A stretch of DNA of 64,000 bases from Abditibacterium sp. (lineage in GTDB: Bacteria > Armatimonadota > Abditibacteriia > Abditibacteriales > Abditibacteriaceae). The first letter of the stretch is position 1. Every line of letters starts with the position of its first letter. Position numbers and translations under genes: made by a program. Shown here piece by piece: positions 52,114 to 60,819 of the stretch. The stretch lies in NCBI GenBank assembly GCA_030448265.1, contig JAUJNG010000007.1, forward strand, positions 73,193 through 137,192, read 5' to 3'. The notes beneath the pieces were generated by a model. The model was not told the origin of the DNA, did not search any database, and was given only the letters and a program-made list of their open reading frames with translations.

Positions 52114-53829
52114 ATGCTGACTTCTCGCTCTCATCGCACTGACGGCGGCCAAAAGCTGCCCGTCGAAGTGTTTTACCCGCGCGCTTATGTGCTGTCGAAA
52201 CTGGTGCGTAATCTCACCGTCAAGGGCGCCGTTTTCGGGGCTTTCGTGGGGTTCGCGCACGCCTCGTATATGCATTCGAGCGGACAGCGCCCTGAACGCG
52301 GCGCCGCCGCGCTGCGCGCCGTAGCCGCCGAAACCGCGATGTGGAGTTTGAGCGGCGCGCTGGCGGGCCTCACGGGTTCGCTCTCCTACGCCTTTATCGG
52401 CGGGCCGGCGGGCGCGATGGCGGGTCTGGCGGGCGCCGGTCTGGTGGGAGGCGGCACGTTCGCGTCGCTGCCTTCGATTGCCGCCATGCCGCAGCATTTG
52501 GGCGCCAAAACGCAGACCGCATTGGGATACACCCCGCCCGCGCCGCGTTCGCTTTACGTTCCGGTGCGCTACGACAGCGACATCAAGGAAGAGGCGCCGC
52601 CCCCCGCGCCGCAATACAACGGCCCCTGGAACGACCGCGTGGTGTTTCTGGGCATGAACCCTGGCCCAACCGCCAAAGCGTCGCGCTCGATGGCGCAGCA
52701 CGCCGATGTGACGATCATCTCGCCCTCGCTGGCGCCCGACCGCATTCGCGTGGGCGGCGCGTCTTACAATTTGCGCTCTTCAGACGGCCTCGCGTCGTTC
52801 GTTGGGACGCTGAACCTTTCTCCGGCGCAGGCGAGGGGAGTGAAAAGGGCCTTCGAGATGTGCGAAAAAGGCGCGCGCGACGAACTGGCGGGCCTGGCGC
52901 AAATCTGGGCGCGCGGCGAAAAGGGCGCCAAAATTCCCTCGCGCCTGGTTTTGGCGGGCCATTCCAATGGCGATGGCGTATGGGGCGACGACAACGGCAG
53001 CCTGCGTCTCGGCCCGCTTTTGCAGCTTTCGCGCACGCTTCCGCACGCGACGGCGCAAATCGAAGACGCTTTCGTGACCGGCTGTTATTCGGGCGGCGAA
53101 GTGACGATGGATCAATATTTGTTGATCTTCCCACGCGCCAAAACCATCTGGGCCTACGAAGCCCAGGCGCCAGGCGTGGATAACGGCGCCACCATCGACC
53201 AGTCCGGCTGGGAACGCGCCACGCGGGGCCGCGACGCCCGTTTCGTGCCGCGCACCAGCGCCGCCGCCAAGAAAAAAATGGCGGTGTGGAGCTACCAGAC
53301 CGGCTATCACGCCACCGAGTCTCCCCTCGATCTCAATGGTTTGCGCGGCAAAGTGAACTGGATGGAAAACAACTTCCTGCGCCCCGCGCTGGCAGGCGAG
53401 GACTACACCTACGACGGCCAGTGGCGCATCCCGATTCGCATCACCGACCCGCACACCGGCCCGATTCGCCAGTATTATTCGTGGCTGGTGCGCCTCTCGC
53501 AGCGCAAGGATATGCCCGAAGACGAGCGCGCGTTGTGGGTCGAAAAGAAGCATCAAACCATTCGACTGCTTTATTACGGCGCCACCGTCGCGCCGCGTTT
53601 CTCGCGCGAATACGGCGCCGAGATTCGCCGCGCCCACGCCAAACTGGGCCTGCCCGCGCCCGACTTCGCGCGCCTCAATCGCGCGCAGGCGCTCAAGGCC
53701 ATCGACAAATTCACTGCCAAACTCGAAAAAACGCCCAAAGCGACGGCGCAGCTTCAGCAAGTCGGCGATCTGTTGCAGCGCGGCCTCCACGATCTCAATC
53801 CCAGTGTGATTCCCGATGGATGGGTGTAA
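52114..53829 (+). CDS. Membrane protein with a candidate caspase-like (clan CD) domain
   Basis: A 571-aa protein of unknown family. A basic N-terminus (about 35 aa) is followed by two hydrophobic regions (about 36-58 and 70-120, Gly/Ala-rich) and a Pro-rich linker. A long soluble domain begins near residue 170 (RVVFLGMNPGPTAKASRSM). It contains RLVLAGHSNGDGVW with H283, and 41 residues later FVTGCYSGGEV with C324. Each follows a hydrophobic strand, as in the His/Cys dyad of caspases and gingipains. The C-terminal part is helical and basic. The protease assignment is my inference; no target or partner is visible. Confidence 0.75.
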   Translation: MLTSRSHRTDGGQKLPVEVFYPRAYVLSKLVRNLTVKGAVFGAFVGFAHASYMHSSGQRPERGAAALRAVAAETAMWSLSGALAGLTGSLSYAFIGGPAGAMAGLAGAGLVGGGTFASLPSIAAMPQHLGAKTQTALGYTPPAPRSLYVPVRYDSDIKEEAPPPAPQYNGPWNDRVVFLGMNPGPTAKASRSMAQHADVTIISPSLAPDRIRVGGASYNLRSSDGLASFVGTLNLSPAQARGVKRAFEMCEKGARDELAGLAQIWARGEKGAKIPSRLVLAGHSNGDGVWGDDNGSLRLGPLLQLSRTLPHATAQIEDAFVTGCYSGGEVTMDQYLLIFPRAKTIWAYEAQAPGVDNGATIDQSGWERATRGRDARFVPRTSAAAKKKMAVWSYQTGYHATESPLDLNGLRGKVNWMENNFLRPALAGEDYTYDGQWRIPIRITDPHTGPIRQYYSWLVRLSQRKDMPEDERALWVEKKHQTIRLLYYGATVAPRFSREYGAEIRRAHAKLGLPAPDFARLNRAQALKAIDKFTAKLEKTPKATAQLQQVGDLLQRGLHDLNPSVIPDGWV

Positions 53830-53830
53830 G

Positions 53831-53895
53831 TAGAGGTTAGAAGGTAGAAGTTAGAGGTTAGAAAACTCCTCTAACTTCTATCTTCTAACCTCTAA
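53831..53895. repeat. TAGAGGTTAGAAGG-type inverted repeat
   Basis: TAGAGGTTAGAAGGTAGAAG plus TTAGAGG pairs with 53869-53895 with one mismatch and an 11-base loop. It lies directly after the 571-aa gene's stop and before the tRNA promoter. Confidence 0.85.
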
Positions 53896-53901
53896 CTGCC
53901 C

Positions 53902-53930
53902 TTGTCCCTCGTGACTCGTCCCGCTATAAT
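53902..53930 (+). promoter_or_regulatory. Promoter of tRNA-Glu
   Basis: TTGTCC (53902-53907), a 17-base spacer and a perfect TATAAT (53925-53930) end 15 bases before the mature tRNA 5' end. Confidence 0.75.
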
Positions 53931-53945
53931 TCCCTTTTGCCTTTT

Positions 53946-54017
53946 GGCGCCATCGTCTATCGGTTAGGACGCCGGCCTTTCACGCCGGTAAGGCGGGTTC
54001 GATTCCCGCTGGCGCTA
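53946..54017 (+). tRNA. tRNA-Glu (anticodon TTC)
   Basis: A 72-nt cloverleaf: acceptor GGCGCCA/TGGCGCT with a final G-T pair, D-loop with GGTTAGGA, anticodon stem CCGGC-GCCGG around loop CTTTCAC, and T-arm GCGGG-TTCGATT-CCCGC. CCA is not encoded. An intrinsic terminator follows after 20 bases, so it is a single-gene unit. Confidence 0.95.
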
Positions 54018-54037
54018 TCTTCCATAACCGTCTCCAA

Positions 54038-54066
54038 ACGTCCCGCTCCGGCGGGACGTTTTTTTT
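54038..54066 (+). terminator. Intrinsic terminator after tRNA-Glu
   Basis: ACGTCCCGC and GCGGGACGT form a perfect 9-bp stem around TCCG, followed by an eight-T tract. Confidence 0.9.
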
Positions 54067-54156
54067 GCGAGTTTTGGGTCGTTTTGGCGAGGATAGTGCT
54101 AATTCAAGTGTTTCGCCTTCCCGTTTACGTCGCAGCGAAGGCGGCGAAACTTTTCC

Positions 54157-55203
54157 ATGCAAGCGCACCGTCCTGGCGAGATATTGGTCGTCGATGGCGA
54201 CAGCCATTTTCTTTCGTTCGCGGCCACGACACTTCAGCGTCGCGGCCACGCCGTGCGCGTGTGCGCTTACGCGGCGGAAGCGCGCGAACACGTCGAACGC
54301 CACTTTTTCGATGCCGTTTTGTGCTCGACGACCCTTCCCGATTCAAGCGGCGCCGAATTTTGCGCCTGGATCAAAAGCCACGAAGATTTGCAGGGCCTTC
54401 CGGTCGCGCTTTTGGTCGAGGAAAGCCAGAATTCCGACGACCTCATCGCCAATTTGATGCGCGACGTGGCGCCTGGCAGTCTGCAACTGTCGGGGCCGCT
54501 CGCGCCCGATGAATTTATCGTGCGCACCGTGCGCGCCGAAGAGTTCGCGATTCGCGTCGCGGGCCTGCTCAAACTGCGCCGCTACCGCGAGGAAATCGGC
54601 AATGCGCTCACCGCGCTGCTGGCGGTGGCCGAAGGCGTCGAGGAACAGGACAAACGCGCGGCGGGGCACTGCAAACGGCTTTCGATCATGGCGGTTTTGC
54701 TGGGCGCGGCGCTGGGCTGCGACGAATACCAGCTTCTCACCCTGGAACGCGCCGGTTATTTGCACGACATCGGCAAAGTCGCCATTCCTGGCGCGATTCT
54801 GGAAAAAGCGCAGCCCCTCACGCCGCGCGAAATGGAAGTCATCAAGGAACACTGTGTGCTGGGCGAACGGATCTGCCAGCCCGTCATGGCGCTGCAGCCG
54901 ATTTTGCCCATCATCCGCCATCATCACGAGCGCGGCGACGGCAGCGGCTATCCCGACCGCCTCAGAAACGACCAGATTCCGCGTCTGGCGCAGCTCTTTT
55001 CCATCGTCGATGTTTACGATTCGCTGCGAACCTGGCGCCCCTACCGTCCGGCGCTTTCCGACTGGCAGGCCGCCCAAGTGCTTCGCAATGAAGCCAAACT
55101 CGGTTACTGGAATGCGGCCATGTGCGAAGTCTTCACCCGCGACGTAGTGCCGATTCTCAATGACCACCTCGCCGTCTCGCGCGTGCTGTGGCCGGCAGAA
55201 TAA
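54157..55203 (+). CDS. Response-regulator-like HD-GYP protein with degenerate receiver
   Basis: A 348-aa protein. The N-terminal receiver domain (residues 8-130) keeps the acidic pair (VVDGDS) and a lysine-region remnant. However, the phospho-acceptor position reads VLCSTTLP where receivers have VLLDxxMP, so Asp is replaced by Ser. The C-terminal HD-GYP domain has HDIGKVAIP, RHHHERGDGSGYPDRL and DVYDSLR, so c-di-GMP phosphodiesterase activity is plausible. Signalling would not use standard phosphorylation. It is preceded by tRNA-Glu and has its own leader. Confidence 0.9.
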   Translation: MQAHRPGEILVVDGDSHFLSFAATTLQRRGHAVRVCAYAAEAREHVERHFFDAVLCSTTLPDSSGAEFCAWIKSHEDLQGLPVALLVEESQNSDDLIANLMRDVAPGSLQLSGPLAPDEFIVRTVRAEEFAIRVAGLLKLRRYREEIGNALTALLAVAEGVEEQDKRAAGHCKRLSIMAVLLGAALGCDEYQLLTLERAGYLHDIGKVAIPGAILEKAQPLTPREMEVIKEHCVLGERICQPVMALQPILPIIRHHHERGDGSGYPDRLRNDQIPRLAQLFSIVDVYDSLRTWRPYRPALSDWQAAQVLRNEAKLGYWNAAMCEVFTRDVVPILNDHLAVSRVLWPAE

Positions 55204-55299
55204 AGCGCCGATTCGCATCTTTTTCGGAGTCGCGGGCGTTTTTGTGGGTCTGCGGGTGTTAAATTGCCTTGCGAAAGAAAATTTCGGAGGAACTTTATT

Positions 55300-56427
55300 T
55301 TGGAACCCGTTCGTTTTGGAGTGATTGGAGTGGGAGGCATGGGCGGCAATCATGTGCGCTCGTTCAAGGACATCGAAGAAGCGCAGTTGGTCGCCGTTGC
55401 CGATGTGAATGAGCAGGCGGCGCAAAAGGTCGGCGAGGAAACCGGCGCGCGCGCTTTCACCGACTACAAAGATTTAATCGACACCGGCGACGTGCAGGCG
55501 ATTTTGATCGCCACGCCGCATTTTTTTCATCCGCCGGTCGCGGAATACGCGGCTTCGAAGGGCGTTCACGTCCTCAGTGAAAAACCGGTCGCCGTCACCG
55601 TCTCGGCGGCGGACAAGATGATTCAAGCCTGCGAAGCGGGCGGCGTTTTTCTGGGCGTGATGTTCCAGCAGCGCACCGACACCGCGCGGCGCGCCATGAA
55701 AGACCTCATCGATTCGGGCGCGCTGGGCCGACTGCACCGCATTTCGATGACCGCGCCCTGGTATCGCCCGCAGGCCTACTACGATTCGGGCGCCTGGCGC
55801 GGCACTTGGAAGGGCGAGGGCGGCGGCATTTTGATGAACCAGGCGCCTCATTCGCTCGACCAGTTCGTGTGGCTGGCGGGCGGCTCGCCCCAGTCGGTGC
55901 AGGCAATTGCTGATACGCGCGGGCACAGCATCGAAGTCGAAAACACCGCGATGGCGATTTGCGACTTCGGCGACGGCAAAATCGGTTATTTCTACGCTTC
56001 GACTGCTGAAGTGCCTGGCGGCGAGCGCGTCGAAATCGCCGGCGATAAGGGACTGCTGTCTCTGGACGATCAGGGTCTGCGCTTTTACGAGTTGGAAACG
56101 CCCCTGGCCGAGCATCTGACGACTTCGAAGGAGAATTTCGGCAGGCCCAAGGGCGCGTGGAGAACAATCGAACACGAAGGCAAAGGTCAGAGCCACGTCA
56201 CCGTGACGCGCGCCTTTTGTCGCGCGATTCAGAACCAGGACGCTTCTTTGATGGTCGCCGATGGCCGCGAAGGACTTAAAGCGCTCGAACTGGCGAATGC
56301 GATTCTGACGGCGGGCTACACGCGCCGCGAAGTGTCTTTGCCACTCGACCGCGCGGCGTTCGATGTCATGCTCGAAAAGCTGCAAAACGGCGCCAAACCG
56401 AGCGAACTTCGCCTCGCCGGAAGCTAA
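55300..56427 (+). CDS. Gfo/Idh/MocA-family oxidoreductase
   Basis: A 375-aa NAD(P)-dependent sugar or inositol dehydrogenase-like protein. The Rossmann GVIGVGGMGGNH, the EKP motif (LSEKPVAV) and the catalytic-His region GGILMNQAPHSLDQFVWLAG are present. A clear GGAGG (55286-55290) lies 9 bases before TTG 55300 (MEPVRFGVIG), so TTG is the likely start; the longer frame from 55264 lacks this. The final residues AGS and stop come from the family B repeat, replacing whatever C-terminus was present. Confidence 0.91.
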   Translation: MEPVRFGVIGVGGMGGNHVRSFKDIEEAQLVAVADVNEQAAQKVGEETGARAFTDYKDLIDTGDVQAILIATPHFFHPPVAEYAASKGVHVLSEKPVAVTVSAADKMIQACEAGGVFLGVMFQQRTDTARRAMKDLIDSGALGRLHRISMTAPWYRPQAYYDSGAWRGTWKGEGGGILMNQAPHSLDQFVWLAGGSPQSVQAIADTRGHSIEVENTAMAICDFGDGKIGYFYASTAEVPGGERVEIAGDKGLLSLDDQGLRFYELETPLAEHLTTSKENFGRPKGAWRTIEHEGKGQSHVTVTRAFCRAIQNQDASLMVADGREGLKALELANAILTAGYTRREVSLPLDRAAFDVMLEKLQNGAKPSELRLAGS

Positions 56428-56579
56428 AGCATCCGTCTGGGGGCCTGCGGCCTTGGGTGCTTCGCACCCGTTCCCACAGCCAATTGGTCGCGTCGCTCCA
56501 CACATGGCGAGTCAATGCCACGACAGGGTGCGAAGCACCCAAGGCCGCAGGCCCCCAGACGGATGCTTTAGCTTCCGGT
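56416..56579. repeat. Long inverted repeat, family B copy 3
   Basis: Arms of about 54 bp, from GCCGGAAGCTAAAGCATCCG through GGCCTGCGGCC to GGGTGCTTCGCACCC. This copy has TCTGGGGGCC where copies 1 and 2 have GCAGGAGGCC, so it is a variant. It overlaps the stop codon of the oxidoreductase gene. Confidence 0.9.
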
Positions 56580-56592
56580 AACGAAATCAAAC

Positions 56593-56624
56593 AAAAGACC
56601 CGCTCAATCGAGCGGGTCTTTTTT
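56593..56624. terminator. Bidirectional intrinsic terminator
   Basis: AAAAGACCCGCTC and GAGCGGGTCTTTTTT form a stem with A and T tracts on either side. It separates the converging oxidoreductase and ferredoxin genes and touches the ferredoxin stop codon. Confidence 0.9.
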
Positions 56625-56991
56625 ATATCTTTTCCTCTTCAATCCCAAGAGGATTGGAAGCAAACGCCCACTCCTCGACAACCTCGCCGCCAATGAGATG
56701 CTTCTGGATGATTTCCTCGCAGACTTCGGGCGTCACGCCGCGATACCAGGTGCCTTCGGGATAAACCACGGCAAGCGGCCCATCTTTACACACCCGCAAA
56801 CAGCCGACTTTGGAGCGATAAGCCGCGCACTCCGGCCCCAGTTCCTTGAGGCGCTTTTTGAGATAATCCCAGGTTTTCTCGCCGTGTTTGAACGAGCAGC
56901 AGTCGGGGCCCAGACAAAGCAAAATGTGACGGTTGTAACTTCCGATGCCCAGCGAGCGGGCTTTTTCGGCGATTTTTTCAGGATTTTTCAT
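56623..56991 (-). CDS. Thioredoxin-like [2Fe-2S] ferredoxin
   Basis: A 122-aa protein. The cluster cysteines appear as C26 with C31/C32 (LLCLGPDCCSF) and C64-x3-C68 (VGCLRVCKDGP), the spacing of thioredoxin-like ferredoxins. VVYPEGTWYRGVTPE is typical of the family. ATG 56991 (MKNPEKIAEKARSLG) is used because upstream codons read backwards through the htrA-like gene. Partner unknown. Confidence 0.9.
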   Translation of the reverse strand: MKNPEKIAEKARSLGIGSYNRHILLCLGPDCCSFKHGEKTWDYLKKRLKELGPECAAYRSKVGCLRVCKDGPLAVVYPEGTWYRGVTPEVCEEIIQKHLIGGEVVEEWAFASNPLGIEEEKI

Positions 56992-57013
56992 GCGAGAATG
57001 TGGGAGTGAGCAA

Positions 57014-58212
57014 TTAAACGCCCTGCACGCGCGCCGGTCGCCGCGCGCTTTGCACTTCGACATCGCGGGTCTCGCCGCTCTGCCAGATGCGAAGTTTGAG
57101 CGGCGCGCCTGGCGTCGAGGCGGCCACCAGATTTCGCAGCTGCCCAGGCGAATCCACCGGTGTGCCATTGACCGACAGCAAAATATCCCCGTTTTCCGTC
57201 CATCCCACGCGCCCTGCGGGGCCGTTGGTGTAAACGCCGGTCACGATGACGCCGCCACTGCGAAGGCCCAGACGGTCGGAGATATCGCCGGTGAGCGGCG
57301 CGACCACAAGGCCCAGCCAGCCACGCGAAACCTGGCCCGAACTCGCCAGTTGATTGCCAATTTGACGCGCCAGATTGCTGGGAATCGCCAGCCCGATGCC
57401 CTGATTGCCGCCACTTTCGCTTAAAATCGCCGTATTGATGCCCACCAGATTGCCGTTGATATCGACCAAAGCCCCGCCGGAGTTGCCAGGATTGATGGCG
57501 GCGTCGGTCTGCAAAAAGTCTTCGTAAGCTGAAATGCCCAGATCGCGGCGACCCTTCGCCGAAATAATGCCCTGTGTCACCGTCGAAGCGAGGTTGAACG
57601 GGCTGCCCACAGCCAACACGATGTCGCCAACATTCAATTTGTCGGAATCGGCCCATTGCAGCGTGGGCAGGTTGGGGCCTTCGATTTTGAGAACCGCCAC
57701 GTCGGAGGCGGCATCGGCGCCCAGAAGTCGCGCCGAAAAGCGGCGCCGGTCGGAGAGGGTGACGATGATTTGCGTGGCGCCGCGAATGACGTGATTGTTG
57801 GTCACGATCAGCCCGCGCGCATCGACGATGACGCCCGAACCCAGCGACTGCGAGCGGCGGTCGGGTTCGCGCAGCATCCGCTCGCCGCTTTCGCCGCCGA
57901 AGAAATCAGAAAACGGATCGCGCAGGATGCGGCCAGGAACGACCGTCGTGGACTGGATGTTGACGACGGCGGGCGTGACTTTGCGCGCGATCTGGGCGTA
58001 GGTCGAAGACAAACTCGCCAGATCGGAAGCGTTGCGACAACCTAAGGCGCGCTCCTGTTTCGTGGTGTCGAATCGGCGCGGAACTGTTTTGCGCGAGCGC
58101 CGCGCCTTCGAGGCCGTTTTGCGGAACCGAAGCGCGCTGCACGCAGGCACCAACTCCGAGGCTGAGAAGCGCGATGCCGAGGGGGAAGAAAAAGGCGGTT
58201 TTGGAAATTCAT
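57014..58212 (-). CDS. HtrA/DegP-like S1C serine protease, N-terminus frameshifted
   Basis: Secreted trypsin-fold protease with one PDZ domain. The triad is H in VTNNHVIRG, D in ASDVAVLKIEG and S in INPGNSGGALV; the PDZ follows from about residue 290. The plausible start is ATG 58212 (MNFQNRLFLP). The signal or lipobox-like part LGIALLSLGVGACVQRAS is only readable one frame over, and the catalytic domain another frame over. Two one-base changes, one in a CCCCC run near 58190 and one near 58085-58110, would restore a single frame. They may be sequencing errors or may inactivate export; about 370 aa of catalytic part are intact. Confidence 0.82.
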
Positions 58213-58220
58213 AATGACTC

Positions 58221-58329
58221 AAGCGACATGAAGTCGCAGCCAACGAAATAGTCGGCCTTCGCCGACATTTTAACTGCCACTTTGTCGGCGAAGGCCGACT
58301 ATTTCGTTGGCTGCGACTTCATGTCGCTT
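58221..58329. repeat. Inverted repeat with 47-bp arms between htrA-like and sod genes
   Basis: AAGCGACATGAAGTCGCAGC and onward is exactly complementary to 58283-58329, with a 15-base loop. Each arm includes the small hairpin TCGGCCTTCGCCGA. It fills most of the divergent gap. Confidence 0.9.
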
Positions 58330-58475
58330 TTAAATTTTGGCGCTGGAACAAATCCGTTGCCATCAAGACAACGAGCGGCGCGCCTCGTTTCGTGGTGTCG
58401 AACTTGCCCAAAACGCCGCCTTCGGCGCTAAACTGCGCCGCGCCTTACAAATTCATCGCAAAGGAACCTCTTTTT

Positions 58476-59081
58476 ATGGCTCATCAACTTCCGCCCCTAC
58501 CTTACGATTACGCCGCGCTCGAACCGCACATCGACGCGCAAACCATGCAGATTCATCACGACAAGCATCACGCCGCTTACGTGAACAACCTCAACGCCGC
58601 GCTCGAAAAAGCGCCCGAACTGGCCGATAAGCCGGTCGAAGAACTGATCTCCAACTTGGACAGCGTGCCCGAAGCGATTCGCGCCGCCGTTCGCAATAAC
58701 GGCGGCGGACATCTCAACCACACCCTGTTCTGGGACATCATGACGCCAGGCGGCGCGTCGCAGCCCTCCGGCGAACTTCTGGGGGCCATCGAAGCCTCGT
58801 TCGGGTCGCTGGAAGACTTCAAAACCCAGTTCAACGACGCCGGAGTCAAGCGTTTCGGGTCGGGCTGGGTCTGGCTGGTCAAGGACGCGAGCGGGAAACT
58901 GTCGCTCACCTCGACGCCCAATCAGGACAACCCGATTTCCGAAGGCCAAACGCCGATTCTGGGCAATGATGTCTGGGAACACGCCTATTACCTGAAATAT
59001 CAGAATTTGCGCCCCAAATATCTCGAAGCGTGGTGGAACGTGGTCAACTGGGACAAAGTCGCGCAGAATTACGCGAAATAA
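58476..59081 (+). CDS. Superoxide dismutase, Mn/Fe family
   Basis: A 201-aa cytoplasmic enzyme. Metal ligands are H27 (QIHHDKHH), H82 (HLNHTLFW), D165 and H169 ([11 protein letters not shown]). [13 protein letters not shown] and [10 protein letters not shown] are typical of Mn-type and cambialistic enzymes. ATG 58476 ([12 protein letters not shown]) matches the family start and is preceded by AAAGGAACC. Confidence 0.95.
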   Translation: MAHQLPPLPYDYAALEPHIDAQTMQIHHDKHHAAYVNNLNAALEKAPELADKPVEELISNLDSVPEAIRAAVRNNGGGHLNHTLFWDIMTPGGASQPSGELLGAIEASFGSLEDFKTQFNDAGVKRFGSGWVWLVKDASGKLSLTSTPNQDNPISEGQTPILGNDVWEHAYYLKYQNLRPKYLEAWWNVVNWDKVAQNYAK

Positions 59082-59107
59082 ACGCCGCTTGTGGAATGAA
59101 ATTTGAG

Positions 59108-59138
59108 GAGGCATGGGTTCACCATGCCTCTTCTTTCC
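59108..59138 (+). terminator. Terminator-like hairpin after sod
   Basis: GAGGCATGG and CCATGCCTC form a 9-bp stem followed by a pyrimidine-rich tract (TTCTTTCCTTTTT). It begins 27 bases past the sod stop and overlaps the start of the small frame at 59124. Confidence 0.7.
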
Positions 59139-59324
59139 TTTTTCGTGCGCCGTTTTCTGACCGGAACCGTCGCGCGCGCCCTCACCGGATTTCTGGCGCG
59201 CCGTCTGCGCCTTTCGCCTGGTTCGGCCAACATCGCTTTTGTGGTTCTGACCGAACTTCTGGCCCGCGCTTCGGAAAAGCCTGGCCGATTCCCTTCGGGC
59301 GGGCGTCCCTCGAAACGACGCTGA
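59124..59324 (+). CDS. Possible small basic membrane-associated protein
   Basis: A 66-aa frame (MPLLSFFVRRFLTGTVARAL at the start) with an amphipathic hydrophobic stretch, many Arg and a Gly/Arg/Lys tail. AGGAGG lies 12 bases upstream, but the start codon is in the stem of the sod terminator hairpin, which argues against strong translation. No family recognised. It may be chance coding in GC-rich sequence. Confidence 0.35.
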   Translation: MPLLSFFVRRFLTGTVARALTGFLARRLRLSPGSANIAFVVLTELLARASEKPGRFPSGGRPSKRR

Positions 59325-59437
59325 ATTTTCAGGTCAACTATGGGAAATTCACTTCTTCTGTGGCCAATTTCTCACCTAACTTCTCAACCACAATAGTTTC
59401 AACCATGAATTCCGAATTTCAGGAGTGAAAATTTCTT

Positions 59438-60817
59438 ATGCAAGACGAACTGCGCGATCCCCTGCAATCTTCCGACGAACTGCCCTCGCTGCTCGCCACG
59501 GCTTTGGAGCGGGCCACCCAAACCCAGCGCGGCCTTCACAGCGCCGCCAACTCGATTTCTGCGCTTCATTCCGAGGTCGAAGGGTTGCGCTTGCAACTCG
59601 ACGCTGCGCGCGCCCAGATTGGGCTGCTGGAAGGCAAAAGCGCCCAGCTTCAAAGCGAAAACGCAGGGTTGAATGCCAGTTTGGAGCATTCGAGGACTGA
59701 GACTGCCGATTTGCGCGCCGCTTTGCAGCGCGAACAGGAACACAGCCGGTTTTTGGAAGAGAATATTCGCCAGTTACACTTCGATTTGCTCGCCGAAGAC
59801 CTGCCCAGCCTGGCGCTCAAAATGGCGATGCGGCTCACCGGCGCCGAAGTCGGGCTGTTCACCGAAGCCGACGGCGATGGAATTCTCGCCAAGGCCGGAT
59901 TTGAAGATTTGCAAAGTTTTCTGGAAGAAGCGGTTTACGATTACTCGCGCCGCACCGCGCAGTCCGAAGAACCCACCGTCGAAAACGACCCGCAAAAACT
60001 GCCCGACGGTGCCGGTCTGGTCAATCTCGCGGCGCTTCCCTTCGCGGTCAAGGGCGAGATGCGCGGCGTTTTGCTGCTCGCCAACAAGCGCAACGGCCCG
60101 TTCACCGATGCCGAATGCGAAATTTTGCTCGCCATCGGCCAGCACGCAGGTCTGGCGATGCAAAACGCCAAACTGCACCGCCAACTCATTGAGGCCTACG
60201 TTGCAACCGTCGCAGTTCTGGCCGATGCCATCGAAGCCAAAGACGCCTACACGCGCGGCCACTGCGAGGGCGTTTCGCGCGTTTCGGTGGAAGTGGCGCG
60301 GCGTCTGGGCATGGAAAACGAGGCACTCGACACGGTGCGCTACGCCGCCCTGTTGCATGATGTCGGCAAAATCGGCATTCCCGACGGCATTTTGCTCAAG
60401 CCAGGAAGACTGATGACCGAAGAGTTCTCCATCATCCAGAAGCACTCCGCCATTGGCCGCGATCTGGTGGCGCGCGTTCCGGCGCTCTCCCATCTGGGCG
60501 AAGTGATTTTGCATCATCACGAGTGGTTCGACGGCAGCGGCTATCCCGACGGGCTGGCCGGCGAGGGCATTCCCATTGGTTCGCGCATCATCGGCATCGT
60601 GGACGCCTTCGACGCCATGACCACACCGCGTCCTTACCGCGAACCCATCGCCACCATCGAAGCCTTCGAGGAAATGCGGCGCTGCGCGGGCACTCAGTTC
60701 GACCCGCGCATCGTCGAAATCGTAACGCAAGTCTTATTGCAGCCCGAAGCCGACCCCGCAACCGAAGACCTCAAATCACAAACCGTGGAAACCACCAATA
60801 TCGAGACGATGGTTTAA
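59438..60817 (+). CDS. GAF and HD-GYP domain protein
   Basis: A 459-aa cytoplasmic signalling protein. A coiled coil spans about residues 20-115 (LRLQLDAARAQIGLLEGKSA). A GAF-type sensor domain spans about 120-255 (LPFAVKGEMRGVLLLANKRN). The HD-GYP domain spans about 260-440, with LLHDVGKIGIPDGILLKPG and HHHEWFDGSGYPDGLAGEGI. The HD pair and GYP motif are intact, so c-di-GMP hydrolysis is likely. AGGAGTG lies 11 bases before ATG 59438. It is followed after 2 bases by prmA. Confidence 0.93.
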   Translation: MQDELRDPLQSSDELPSLLATALERATQTQRGLHSAANSISALHSEVEGLRLQLDAARAQIGLLEGKSAQLQSENAGLNASLEHSRTETADLRAALQREQEHSRFLEENIRQLHFDLLAEDLPSLALKMAMRLTGAEVGLFTEADGDGILAKAGFEDLQSFLEEAVYDYSRRTAQSEEPTVENDPQKLPDGAGLVNLAALPFAVKGEMRGVLLLANKRNGPFTDAECEILLAIGQHAGLAMQNAKLHRQLIEAYVATVAVLADAIEAKDAYTRGHCEGVSRVSVEVARRLGMENEALDTVRYAALLHDVGKIGIPDGILLKPGRLMTEEFSIIQKHSAIGRDLVARVPALSHLGEVILHHHEWFDGSGYPDGLAGEGIPIGSRIIGIVDAFDAMTTPRPYREPIATIEAFEEMRRCAGTQFDPRIVEIVTQVLLQPEADPATEDLKSQTVETTNIETMV

Positions 60818-60819
60818 CC

